NCBI GenBank assembly: GCA_947450025.1
Contig: CANFTW010000004.1
Coordinates: forward strand, 1 to 64,000
DNA length: 64,000 nt
Origin: Bacteroidota bacterium
GTDB lineage: Bacteria > Bacteroidota > Bacteroidia > B-17B0 > Aurantibacillaceae
Direction of reading: 5' to 3'
In this document: positions 28,940 to 37,316 of the stretch, piece by piece
Position numbering within the stretch: the stretch's first letter is position 1
Layout: the number at the start of each line of letters is the position of its first letter
Translations under genes and position numbers: made by a program
Notes under the pieces: model-generated
The model's database searches: none
The model's input: only the letters and a program-made list of their open reading frames with translations
Told to the model about the DNA's origin: nothing

Positions 28940-29018
28940 ACTTGCTAGGCCATACTATACGTTGGTATTTTATTTCATAGTTTTTTACCAATGATGAATA
29001 TAATATGTGCTTAGCAAG
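28940..29018. promoter_or_regulatory. nested inverted repeats between SulP and porin genes
   Basis: CTTGCTA (28940-28946) pairs with TAGCAAG (29012-29018), and inside it TTGGTA (28961-28966) pairs with TACCAA (28986-28991). The structure ends about 27 bases before the porin ATG. It might tune read-through or translation between the two genes; no T-run follows the outer stem, so it is not a simple terminator. Confidence 0.3.
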
Positions 29019-29045
29019 TCCATATTAATTATACTTAATTTAATT

Positions 29046-30377
29046 ATGAAAAAACTCATTCTATTAATTGCTTTTTGTATTTCATTAAATACAATAGCAC
29101 AATCACCTAGTAGCCGTTTTAAAGACGGACTAAAAATATACCTAAATGATGATAGCACTCGTTATATACAAGGAACTGGTTTAGCTCAAATCTGGTTTAG
29201 ATATAATGATAATAATCCAGCTTCCGCAATTTATGGTACCCCAAATAAGGAAACTTTTGATGTTGGATTAAGACGAGTGCGATACCAGGTTATGAGTCAA
29301 ATAAATAAAAAAGTATTTATGTATACTCAGTTTGGAATTAATAGCTTTAATAGCTTATCTGCTCGAAAACCAGGATTATTTCTTCATGATGTAACTGCCG
29401 AATATAAAATATATAAAAATCATATAACACTTGGTGGTGGTTTAAGTGGCTGGAATGGAACCGCTCGTTATACATCATCAGGCGTAGGAAATATATTAGG
29501 GATGGATTTACCAACAATTGAAGAAACAACAAACGATGTATCAGACCAATTCGTTAGAAAATTAGGTGTATATGCAAAAGGTCAAATTGGTGGTTTAGAT
29601 TATCGTTTTTCAGCAGCTAACCCATTTCCAATTCAAAACTCTCTAACAACAGTTGCCGCATTGAGTGGAACAAACAGTGCGGCATATTCAACTAAGGCGC
29701 CAGAAATGCAATATCAAGGTTATGTGAAATGGCAATTTTTTGATAAAGAAAGTAATTTACTGCCTTATAGTGCTGGTTCTTATCTTGGAAAAAAGCGAGT
29801 GTTAAATATCGGTGGTGGATTTACTTATCAAAAAAATGCCATGTGGTATAGAAATGCTAATATGGATACTTTATCCACTCCCTTACAGCAATTTGCTTTA
29901 GATGTATTTTATGATTCCTATTTAAATAAAGAAAAACAAAATGCAGTGACTGCCTATGCTTCTTTTTTAAATTATGATTTTGGGCCAAATTACATCAGAA
30001 ATGCTGGTGCAATGAATACTGCAAATGGAACTATTGGTGCTTCTAGTTTTAATGGTGCTGGTAATAATGCTCCTTTAATAGGAACAGGTCAAGTTGTTTA
30101 TGCTCAGGCAGCTTATTTGTTTAAAAAAGATTTATTAGGTAAAAATGGTACTTTGCAACCTTATGCTTCTGGAAGTTATGCCATGTATCAAAAATTAAAA
30201 GACCCCGTATTAATTTATGATATTGGTGTTAACTGGATTATTGCTGGACAAAATTCAAAAATATCTATAGACTATCAAAGCAGACCTATTTTTAACATGG
30301 GTATTGATGGAAATATCCATGAAACTAAAAGTGCAAGAAGAGGTCAAATTGTTCTGCAATATCAAGTCGCATTTTAA
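29046..30377 (+). CDS. outer-membrane porin-like beta-barrel of the carbon-uptake cluster
   Basis: Starting at the ATG at 29046 (a longer frame from 29007 only adds 13 residues before the signal peptide) the product has 443 residues: signal peptide to about residue 19 (NTIAQ), then repeated amphipathic strands with YIQGTGLAQIWFRYND, RVRYQVMSQ and GQIVLQYQVAF, ending in Phe as outer-membrane barrels do. It looks like a phosphate-selective-porin-type (porin O/P) barrel. Its place between SulP and dabA suggests an outer-membrane path for an anion such as bicarbonate, which is inference. Confidence 0.75.
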   Translation: MKKLILLIAFCISLNTIAQSPSSRFKDGLKIYLNDDSTRYIQGTGLAQIWFRYNDNNPASAIYGTPNKETFDVGLRRVRYQVMSQINKKVFMYTQFGINSFNSLSARKPGLFLHDVTAEYKIYKNHITLGGGLSGWNGTARYTSSGVGNILGMDLPTIEETTNDVSDQFVRKLGVYAKGQIGGLDYRFSAANPFPIQNSLTTVAALSGTNSAAYSTKAPEMQYQGYVKWQFFDKESNLLPYSAGSYLGKKRVLNIGGGFTYQKNAMWYRNANMDTLSTPLQQFALDVFYDSYLNKEKQNAVTAYASFLNYDFGPNYIRNAGAMNTANGTIGASSFNGAGNNAPLIGTGQVVYAQAAYLFKKDLLGKNGTLQPYASGSYAMYQKLKDPVLIYDIGVNWIIAGQNSKISIDYQSRPIFNMGIDGNIHETKSARRGQIVLQYQVAF

Positions 30378-30411
30378 ATACAAATATTAAAGTTTTATTA
30401 AAACTAAAATT

Positions 30412-32907
30412 ATGCATACACATCAACATATTTTCAATGAGCATGAGGTTCTTCATGAATTGAAACATTTTTTACCTGCACAAGCTCCATTAAAAGATTT
30501 TATTCATCATAATACGCTTCATGCATTTCAACATTTAAAATGGGATAATGCTATTAGACAAGCTGAAGTCATGTTTGGATATAAGGTCTCTCTATCATTA
30601 GAGGAATACAGAGGACTATATCAATCAAAACGTATAAAACCAGAAAATCTAAAAAGAATTATTTCTGAAAGAAAAGGCGATAAACATTTATCAGAATGGC
30701 TAGATAAAACTATAAACAAAGTATATGAATTGTCATTACAAGCAAGAATAGGTAATCTTCGTTCTCATTGGAAATCTCAGTATCATATAAATTTAGATTC
30801 TGTCACTCATCCTAAAATTTTCAGGATTTTATGTAGCTACCTTGATCAAGGAATTTCCATTTGGAAATTTCCGGTTCATGAAAAAGGATTTCTCACATCT
30901 ATTCGAGAGATTGAAAAAACTAGTACAATCAGTTTATTTAATTCTGAAAGAGCAAGAAAATTATTCATTAATAACCGATTAGAAATTGATGAACTATTAG
31001 CTATTTTGGTGGGAGATGAAAATCTTTACAAACAATATATTTTTGATCAACAATTTGCACATCAAGGTTGGAGTGGCATGGTCTCTTCAATTGAAGATCA
31101 ACCACAATCTTTATTAGACCCTAAAAAAATATCAATTAAAGAATTAATTATTTTAGAATGTTTATTAGAGATAGATACACTAGATAATAAATTTGGTGAA
31201 AACTGGGCGCCATTATCTCATAAACTTTCGGAGAAACCAATAGATTTATTTGCATCAATACAGTCTACTGAATTAAACGAAGTGTTATCAATTTGGCAAA
31301 GTGCATTTGAATGGAGTTATTATGACGGAGTATTAAATGGAATTAAACAATTAAAAGCGCTTCCTAAAAATAATCTTCCAAAATCATTTCAAGCCATGTT
31401 TTGTATGGATGATCGAGAAGGATCTATAAGAAGGTACATTGAAAAAAACGACCCTTATAGTGAAACCTTTGGAACTCCAGGTTTTTTTGGTGTAGAATTT
31501 TACTTCAAACCAGAACATGGTAAGTTTTACAGTAAACTATGCCCAGCACCTGTTACTCCAAAATATTTAATAAAAGAAATTGATACAACAAGCATTCGTA
31601 AAAAAGATGCTCACTTTACCAATCAATCTCATTCTTTAGTTAGAGGATGGTTAATTTCTCAAACTTTAGGCTTTTGGTCAGCCATTAAATTATTCTTTAA
31701 TATTTTCAGACCAACTATGAGTCCTGCAACGGCGCATTCCTTTAATCAAATGGATAAATTTTCAAAATTAACGATTGAAAATACTAATCCTAATGACAGA
31801 GAAAATGATTTGCAAATAGGATTTACCATTGAAGAAATGGCTAACCGAGTAGAAGCCCAATTAAAAAGTATTGGATTAGTAAAAAACTTTGCATCACTAA
31901 TTTATGTCGTTGGACATGGCTCTAGTAGCGTTAATAATCCTCATTATGCAGGATACGATTGCGGAGCTTGTTCTGGAAGACCAGGGTCTGTAAACTCACG
32001 TGTATTATGCTATATGGCAAATAAAAATGAAGTCCGAAAGCTCTTAACACAAAGAGGAATCGACATTCCTCATACAACTCAATTTGTAGGAGCTTTGCAT
32101 GACACTTCTCGTGATGATATTGATTTTTTTGATGAAAGTTCATTAACTGAATTAAATTTAAAAAACCATCAGAAAAATAAATTAGTTTTCGAAAAAGCAT
32201 TGGATTCAAATGCTAAAGAGCGTTCAAGAAGATTAGTTTCTATTGACACCAGTTTAAGTGACAAAAAAATTCATGAAAAAATCAGAACAAGAACTGTATC
32301 GATATTCGAGCCTCGTCCAGAACTAAATCATGCTACAAATGCTTTATGTATTGTTGGAGGAAGAGATTTGACTAAAGGACTATTTTTAGATAGACGTTCC
32401 TTTATGAACTCGTATGATTATCGTATTGACCCTGATGGTAAAATATTAACGAACGTCATGAAGCCCTTAGGGCCAGTAGCAGGTGGTATTAATTTGGAAT
32501 ATTATTTTTCGAGAGTAGACAATCATAAATTAGGGGCGGGCACAAAACTTCCTCATAATGTAATGGGTTTATTTGGCGTAGCAAATGGAATTGACGGAGA
32601 TTTAAGACCAGGCTTACCAAGCCAAATGATAGAAGTTCATGATCCAGTAAGATTATTAATCATTGTTGAACATTTCCCTGAAGTGGTTTTAAACGTTATT
32701 AAATCGGTGGATGCCATGTATGAATGGTTCATTAATGAATGGATAAATCTCGTTGCTGTAAATCCAGAAACTCATGAATTCTATTTATTTAAACAAGGAT
32801 CATTTGTACCATATAATCCTATAGAGCAAACTATAGAACATATAAGTGATATCAAGCCAATTGTAGAAAAAACATTAGACAACATTCCAGTTTATTTAAC
32901 TAACTAA
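30412..32907 (+). CDS. dabA: DabA, inorganic carbon transporter subunit (DUF2309/UPF0753)
   Basis: The 831-residue protein matches the DabA family. The four residues of the beta-carbonic-anhydrase-like zinc site are present with the family spacing: C331 and D333 in FCMDDREGS, H502 in VVGHGSSS and C517 in GYDCGACSG (the His-to-Cys distance of 15 equals that of the Halothiobacillus protein). DabA is thought to hydrate CO2 to bicarbonate on the cytoplasmic side, driven one way by ion flow through DabB. The N-terminal FIHHNTLHAFQH and the SGRPGSVNSR segment are also typical. It lies 34 bases after the porin gene and 5 bases before dabB. Confidence 0.95.
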   Translation: MHTHQHIFNEHEVLHELKHFLPAQAPLKDFIHHNTLHAFQHLKWDNAIRQAEVMFGYKVSLSLEEYRGLYQSKRIKPENLKRIISERKGDKHLSEWLDKTINKVYELSLQARIGNLRSHWKSQYHINLDSVTHPKIFRILCSYLDQGISIWKFPVHEKGFLTSIREIEKTSTISLFNSERARKLFINNRLEIDELLAILVGDENLYKQYIFDQQFAHQGWSGMVSSIEDQPQSLLDPKKISIKELIILECLLEIDTLDNKFGENWAPLSHKLSEKPIDLFASIQSTELNEVLSIWQSAFEWSYYDGVLNGIKQLKALPKNNLPKSFQAMFCMDDREGSIRRYIEKNDPYSETFGTPGFFGVEFYFKPEHGKFYSKLCPAPVTPKYLIKEIDTTSIRKKDAHFTNQSHSLVRGWLISQTLGFWSAIKLFFNIFRPTMSPATAHSFNQMDKFSKLTIENTNPNDRENDLQIGFTIEEMANRVEAQLKSIGLVKNFASLIYVVGHGSSSVNNPHYAGYDCGACSGRPGSVNSRVLCYMANKNEVRKLLTQRGIDIPHTTQFVGALHDTSRDDIDFFDESSLTELNLKNHQKNKLVFEKALDSNAKERSRRLVSIDTSLSDKKIHEKIRTRTVSIFEPRPELNHATNALCIVGGRDLTKGLFLDRRSFMNSYDYRIDPDGKILTNVMKPLGPVAGGINLEYYFSRVDNHKLGAGTKLPHNVMGLFGVANGIDGDLRPGLPSQMIEVHDPVRLLIIVEHFPEVVLNVIKSVDAMYEWFINEWINLVAVNPETHEFYLFKQGSFVPYNPIEQTIEHISDIKPIVEKTLDNIPVYLTN

Positions 32908-32912
32908 AAATT

Positions 32913-34778
32913 ATGCACACATTAATTCAATTTTTTGTCATACTCCCTTTAATAGGATTTTTGATAAGCGTATTACTGCCAAGAAAAAAAGAAAATTTAA
33001 TTTCTAAATTAAGTATCTACACTGTGGGAATTCATCTCATCAGTTTTATCGGATTTATAGGTTATTGGCTATTTCATAACCATCCAACTATTGATTTCAA
33101 AAACATTATATTATTTGAATCTAAAGGTTATGAATTTTTCATTGATTTTTATTTTGATAAAATCACTTTAGTTTACATGTTAGTTGGTTCTTTTTTAACT
33201 TTCCTAGTAACCATCTATTGTAGCTATTATTTGCATAGAGAACATGGCTACAAACGTTTCTTTAATACCATCATGTTCTTTTATCTAGGATATAATATCA
33301 CTGTATTCTCTGGTAATCTTGAAACTTTATTTGTTGGATGGGAAATTTTAGGAATTTCGTCATTTTTATTAATTGCATTTTATAGAGATCGTTATCTACC
33401 TGTTAAAAATGCATTTAAAGTTTTTTCAATATACCGATTGGGTGATGTTGGATTAATTTTGGCAATGTGGGCATGTCATCATTTGTTTCATGAAAACATC
33501 ACGTTCTTTCAACTACAAAATGATTTATTAGTAAGTCATCATTTAGAAAATCATAGCTTCATAGGTTTTTTTGTTGCCTTTATGATTTTAATTACTGCTG
33601 CTGCTAAATCCGCTCAATTACCATTTTCATCTTGGTTACCAAGAGCAATGGAAGGCCCTACTCCATCTAGTGCCATTTTTTACGGTTCTTTATCAGTTCA
33701 CTTAGGAGTGTTTTTAATGTTAAGAACCTATGAATTATGGGAACATCAAACATCCGTTAGAATTTTAATTGGTTTACTAGGTCTTACAACAAGTATTGTT
33801 GCATCAGGAATCGCCAGAGTACAATCCTCTATTAAAGCGCAAATTGCTTATTCATCCATCTCTCAAATTGGATTAATATTTATCGAATTATCTCTTGGGT
33901 TTCATATATTAGCCTTAGTGCATTTTGCTGGTAACGCCTTTCTAAGAACTTACCAATTACTTGTTTCACCTTCAACAGTAAGTTATTTAATTAGGGAGCA
34001 GTTTTATAATTTTGTTCCACGACCAACAAGTATCGAAGATTCCTTTTCTAAAAAAATAAAATATACATTCTATATCTTATCACTAAGAGAATTTAATTTG
34101 GATACTCTTGTATATTGGATGTGGCGTCCATTAAAAATCATGGGAAGAAGTTTAAAGTTTATTAATTCTAAAAATTTCTTATACTACTTTGTACCAGCCT
34201 ATGTAGTAGGCATTATATTATTGATTAATGAACAATACATTCCTACTCAAGTTCATGAATTATTACCAACCATATTTGCGTTTATTGGATTTTTAATGGT
34301 TTTAAAATCTTATACGGAAAGAAAAAATGTACAATTGGCTTGGATATTAATTATCATGAATCACTTTTGGATTGCTCTAGCAATTTCATTTAATGAGCAT
34401 TACATCTATACACAATCCTTATTATATTTGAGTGGAATCGTGATTATGGGAATGGTTGGTTTATTAACGATTAGGAAATTAAAATCATTGGAAGATCATG
34501 TAGATTTAAATACATTTAATGGGCATTCCTATGAACATCCGAAATTTGCTTTTATATTTTTATTAGCATGCTTAGGGTTAACTGGTTTTCCTATAACTCC
34601 AACATTTATTGGCGAAGATATTATTTTCACGCATATTCATGAAAATCAAGTTGCACTAGCGTTTTTCACGGCTTCGAGTTTAATTATAGATGGTATTGCA
34701 TCAATTCGTATTTATGCAAGAGTATTCTTAGGCCCACATGTAAAAACTTACCATGAGAGTGCATTTAAGTCTTCGTAA
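32913..34778 (+). CDS. dabB: DabB, NuoL-like cation-conducting subunit
   Basis: The 621-residue membrane protein belongs to the NuoL/MrpA proton-channel family. Key charged residues are in place: E144 in GWEILGISS and K232 in AAAKSAQLPFSSWLP, the pair that drives proton movement in NuoL. No other nuo or mrp gene is near, so with dabA directly upstream (5-base gap) it is the DabB partner and not part of complex I. It should couple proton or sodium flow to CO2 trapping by DabA. The C-terminal half is longer than in some DabB proteins and has extra TM helices. Its last 26 bases overlap the start of the next gene. Confidence 0.93.
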   Translation: MHTLIQFFVILPLIGFLISVLLPRKKENLISKLSIYTVGIHLISFIGFIGYWLFHNHPTIDFKNIILFESKGYEFFIDFYFDKITLVYMLVGSFLTFLVTIYCSYYLHREHGYKRFFNTIMFFYLGYNITVFSGNLETLFVGWEILGISSFLLIAFYRDRYLPVKNAFKVFSIYRLGDVGLILAMWACHHLFHENITFFQLQNDLLVSHHLENHSFIGFFVAFMILITAAAKSAQLPFSSWLPRAMEGPTPSSAIFYGSLSVHLGVFLMLRTYELWEHQTSVRILIGLLGLTTSIVASGIARVQSSIKAQIAYSSISQIGLIFIELSLGFHILALVHFAGNAFLRTYQLLVSPSTVSYLIREQFYNFVPRPTSIEDSFSKKIKYTFYILSLREFNLDTLVYWMWRPLKIMGRSLKFINSKNFLYYFVPAYVVGIILLINEQYIPTQVHELLPTIFAFIGFLMVLKSYTERKNVQLAWILIIMNHFWIALAISFNEHYIYTQSLLYLSGIVIMGMVGLLTIRKLKSLEDHVDLNTFNGHSYEHPKFAFIFLLACLGLTGFPITPTFIGEDIIFTHIHENQVALAFFTASSLIIDGIASIRIYARVFLGPHVKTYHESAFKSS

Positions 34779-35490
34779 AGTTTTTATAATCGTATCTATT
34801 GTTTTTCAATCTATACTTGCTTTTTCTCAACAAAATTTCATTAATGTTCCTTCTAGCGAAGTGACCACTAAACATAAATTGTTTTTTCAGCAACAATTAA
34901 ATTTTAATGAATTAATTCAATCTAATAGTACACTCGACTATGGATTAGGAAAAGGATTTGAAATTGGAGCTAATGTCTTAGGATTAAATTTTAATCAAAA
35001 ACAAAAATCTTTTCTAAATAATGATACCACTGATACCGATCCTTACAATCCATTATTAATGCTAAATGGATTAAAGCAATTTGAATTAAATGAACATATT
35101 TCAATTGCAGCAGGAACACAATTAGGATTAAATTTTACCGATGGAAAAAGCCGAAGTCAAGCAGGTTTGTTTTATGGTAATCTAAGATTTTACAATATTT
35201 TAATCAAAAATAGTTGTTTAGTCCTTGGATCATACTATAATACAAAACATTATGGAGGGAAAGGAAATAGATTTGGGGCATGGGCTGGAGCAGAAGTGCC
35301 TATTACACCATACTTTCACATTATGGCTGAAAGCGTTTTAGGAACAAATGCTCTATGTTATACATCAGCAGGTGTAATTATATATCCATTTAAATGGATG
35401 CCACTTACGTTTGGTTTACAAATTCCTAACACCAAAAACAATTCTTATTCGTTTGTATTTGAGCTAACAATTATTCCAATTAGTAAATAA
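34753..35490 (+). CDS. outer-membrane protein translationally coupled to dabB
   Basis: The 245-residue product starts at an ATG inside the end of dabB (26-base overlap) and has a signal peptide (cut near SILAFSQ, residue 26). The rest has alternating strands (for example GKGFEIGANVLGL, SIAAGTQLGLNF, NSYSFVFELTII) that suggest a small beta-barrel. I do not recognise a named family. Tight coupling to dabB suggests it belongs to the inorganic-carbon system as an envelope component, a link that I have not seen described. The convergent next gene begins 9 bases beyond its stop. Confidence 0.7.
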   Translation: MRVHLSLRKVFIIVSIVFQSILAFSQQNFINVPSSEVTTKHKLFFQQQLNFNELIQSNSTLDYGLGKGFEIGANVLGLNFNQKQKSFLNNDTTDTDPYNPLLMLNGLKQFELNEHISIAAGTQLGLNFTDGKSRSQAGLFYGNLRFYNILIKNSCLVLGSYYNTKHYGGKGNRFGAWAGAEVPITPYFHIMAESVLGTNALCYTSAGVIIYPFKWMPLTFGLQIPNTKNNSYSFVFELTIIPISK

Positions 35491-35499
35491 AATAAGGTT

Positions 35500-37287
35500 C
35501 TAAAAAGGCACAAAGGTTAATCCTGCCATTAAATTAAATCGTTGACTTGGATATTTTTCCCAACGATAATAACGCGTATTAGCAATGTTGTTAAAGTTGA
35601 CAAAAAATGATAGCATTTTACTATAACGGTACTCAGCTCCTAAATTAATGTCAACAATTCCTTTCATTACTTTTGGTTCTGTAGAATAAACAAAATTATT
35701 AGATACTTGAGTTAAGGCGAATTGATTACCGATAACAAACACATCAGCCTTAATAATAATTTTACTCTTTAAATTATAGACAGTAGAAAATGTCAAATCA
35801 AAATCAGGTTTATGATATGCTTTAACTAAATTTTTAGTCTTATACATGTAATAATTTCCTTTTGCAATAAAATGAATTTTTTCTTTATACTGATATTTTA
35901 ATTGTCCAGATACATTAAATAAATTAGTATTATCATACAAGACTTTATATTGATTATCTAAGGTTCCGTTTTGAGTATAATCAATAACAAAAAAATGCAT
36001 ACTATCAACAACACTATAACTAGCCTTAGCATCATAGCTTGTCTTGGAGCTTAAATTACCTTTTAAACCACCAAATACATTAATTTTAGTGTTGGAATTT
36101 TTATAATTGATATTTGATGTAATAAAAGGATTTTCATTAGACATACTTCTTAATGAGTTTTTTTGAAGCCCTCCATTAATTCCAGCATATGGAATAATAA
36201 TATTTTCAAACACATCAAACTGAGCATTTAACTGAGGATAAAAATAAAATTTTGCCGAATTTTGATTTGAAAACATATCTAATGTTGCTGTTAAACCAAT
36301 ATCAACCATCCATTTTTTACCATGAGTTTCAAAATATGGATTCAATTTAACAATCACATCATTAAAGGTATCGTTTGGTAATTTATGATTATAATAATCA
36401 GCATCAAAAGCTACAAATAATCGTTCCTTATTGATATAAGTATTGAAAACTGTATTTAACTTGATATTATTTTCAGCAACATTATATAAATCTGTTAAAT
36501 TATAGTATCCTAATTTGATAAAATGATTAATCTTCGTGCTATCTGTATAATGGCTTTGTAGTTTTACCACTGGTTCAAATAATTGATATCGTTGCTTGGT
36601 ATAATCCTTAGTAAGCTTATTTTCAGTGGTATCATATCCATAAAAACGAACCACATTTCTTTTGTAGTTAAATTCTCCTGTTAAAGTGTGTTTTTTATAA
36701 AATTTCTTTCCAAATACTTCCCCTTCATTATCACTATATCCACTATAACCAACATTTTTTAAATGCGACGAAGAAGAAATGTGTTTTAAGTGAGCGCCAT
36801 AAGCAATATCTCTTGTTCTTAAACTATTAATCCAAAATTCACCGTAAGGAGTGGTGTATGTTCCCATCCCAACTTTTAATAATGAATGATAAAGTTTAGA
36901 CAAAGGCTCATTTTGCATTTTTGCAGCATCAATTGGAATTACTTCATATTTAGAAACTAGAGGTGTAGAATTTATAGCGTAATTAATATTCGCAATTTTT
37001 TTAACGGTGTCTTTAATATCTGGCAAGTCCCCTAGTTTCACAGCATCTTTCACCGTTGGCTCAAATATACTTTCAGCCGTCATATTAATATCTTTCATCC
37101 CTCCTGTTTGTGCCAAAGTAGCCGCTACATATCCTAAAATCAAAATTAATACAAAAAACCATTGTAGCTTTTTAATTTTTCTTTTTTGAATTTGCTGTTC
37201 TTGCTCAAACATAAACGAATTACCATATTTACTAGAAGATAAAATGGTATCGCTTGTATAATGTTTATTCTCTTTCATATGAGACAT
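35500..37287 (-). CDS. outer-membrane beta-barrel, TonB-receptor-like but plugless
   Basis: The 595-residue protein has a long charged N-terminal region, a hydrophobic helix (about 41-60, FFVLILILGYVAATLAQ) and then a large barrel with many strands; the end NLMAGLTFVPF is an outer-membrane beta signal. No plug domain or TonB box is clear. The true start may be Met4 or Met26, as the extra N-terminal residues before the signal helix are unusual. It is 29 bases downstream of the giant TPR gene. This TPR-barrel pair, divergent from ftsE, seems to be a conserved Bacteroidota arrangement, but I cannot state its role. Confidence 0.72.
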   Translation of the reverse strand: MSHMKENKHYTSDTILSSSKYGNSFMFEQEQQIQKRKIKKLQWFFVLILILGYVAATLAQTGGMKDINMTAESIFEPTVKDAVKLGDLPDIKDTVKKIANINYAINSTPLVSKYEVIPIDAAKMQNEPLSKLYHSLLKVGMGTYTTPYGEFWINSLRTRDIAYGAHLKHISSSSHLKNVGYSGYSDNEGEVFGKKFYKKHTLTGEFNYKRNVVRFYGYDTTENKLTKDYTKQRYQLFEPVVKLQSHYTDSTKINHFIKLGYYNLTDLYNVAENNIKLNTVFNTYINKERLFVAFDADYYNHKLPNDTFNDVIVKLNPYFETHGKKWMVDIGLTATLDMFSNQNSAKFYFYPQLNAQFDVFENIIIPYAGINGGLQKNSLRSMSNENPFITSNINYKNSNTKINVFGGLKGNLSSKTSYDAKASYSVVDSMHFFVIDYTQNGTLDNQYKVLYDNTNLFNVSGQLKYQYKEKIHFIAKGNYYMYKTKNLVKAYHKPDFDLTFSTVYNLKSKIIIKADVFVIGNQFALTQVSNNFVYSTEPKVMKGIVDINLGAEYRYSKMLSFFVNFNNIANTRYYRWEKYPSQRFNLMAGLTFVPF

Positions 37288-37316
37288 CTATTGTTTTAGT
37301 ATTTAAGAAATATTAA

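Noticed and set aside
32913-34778. Fragment of an NADH dehydrogenase (nuoL)
   Set aside because: No other nuo genes are near and dabA is directly upstream, so this is DabB.
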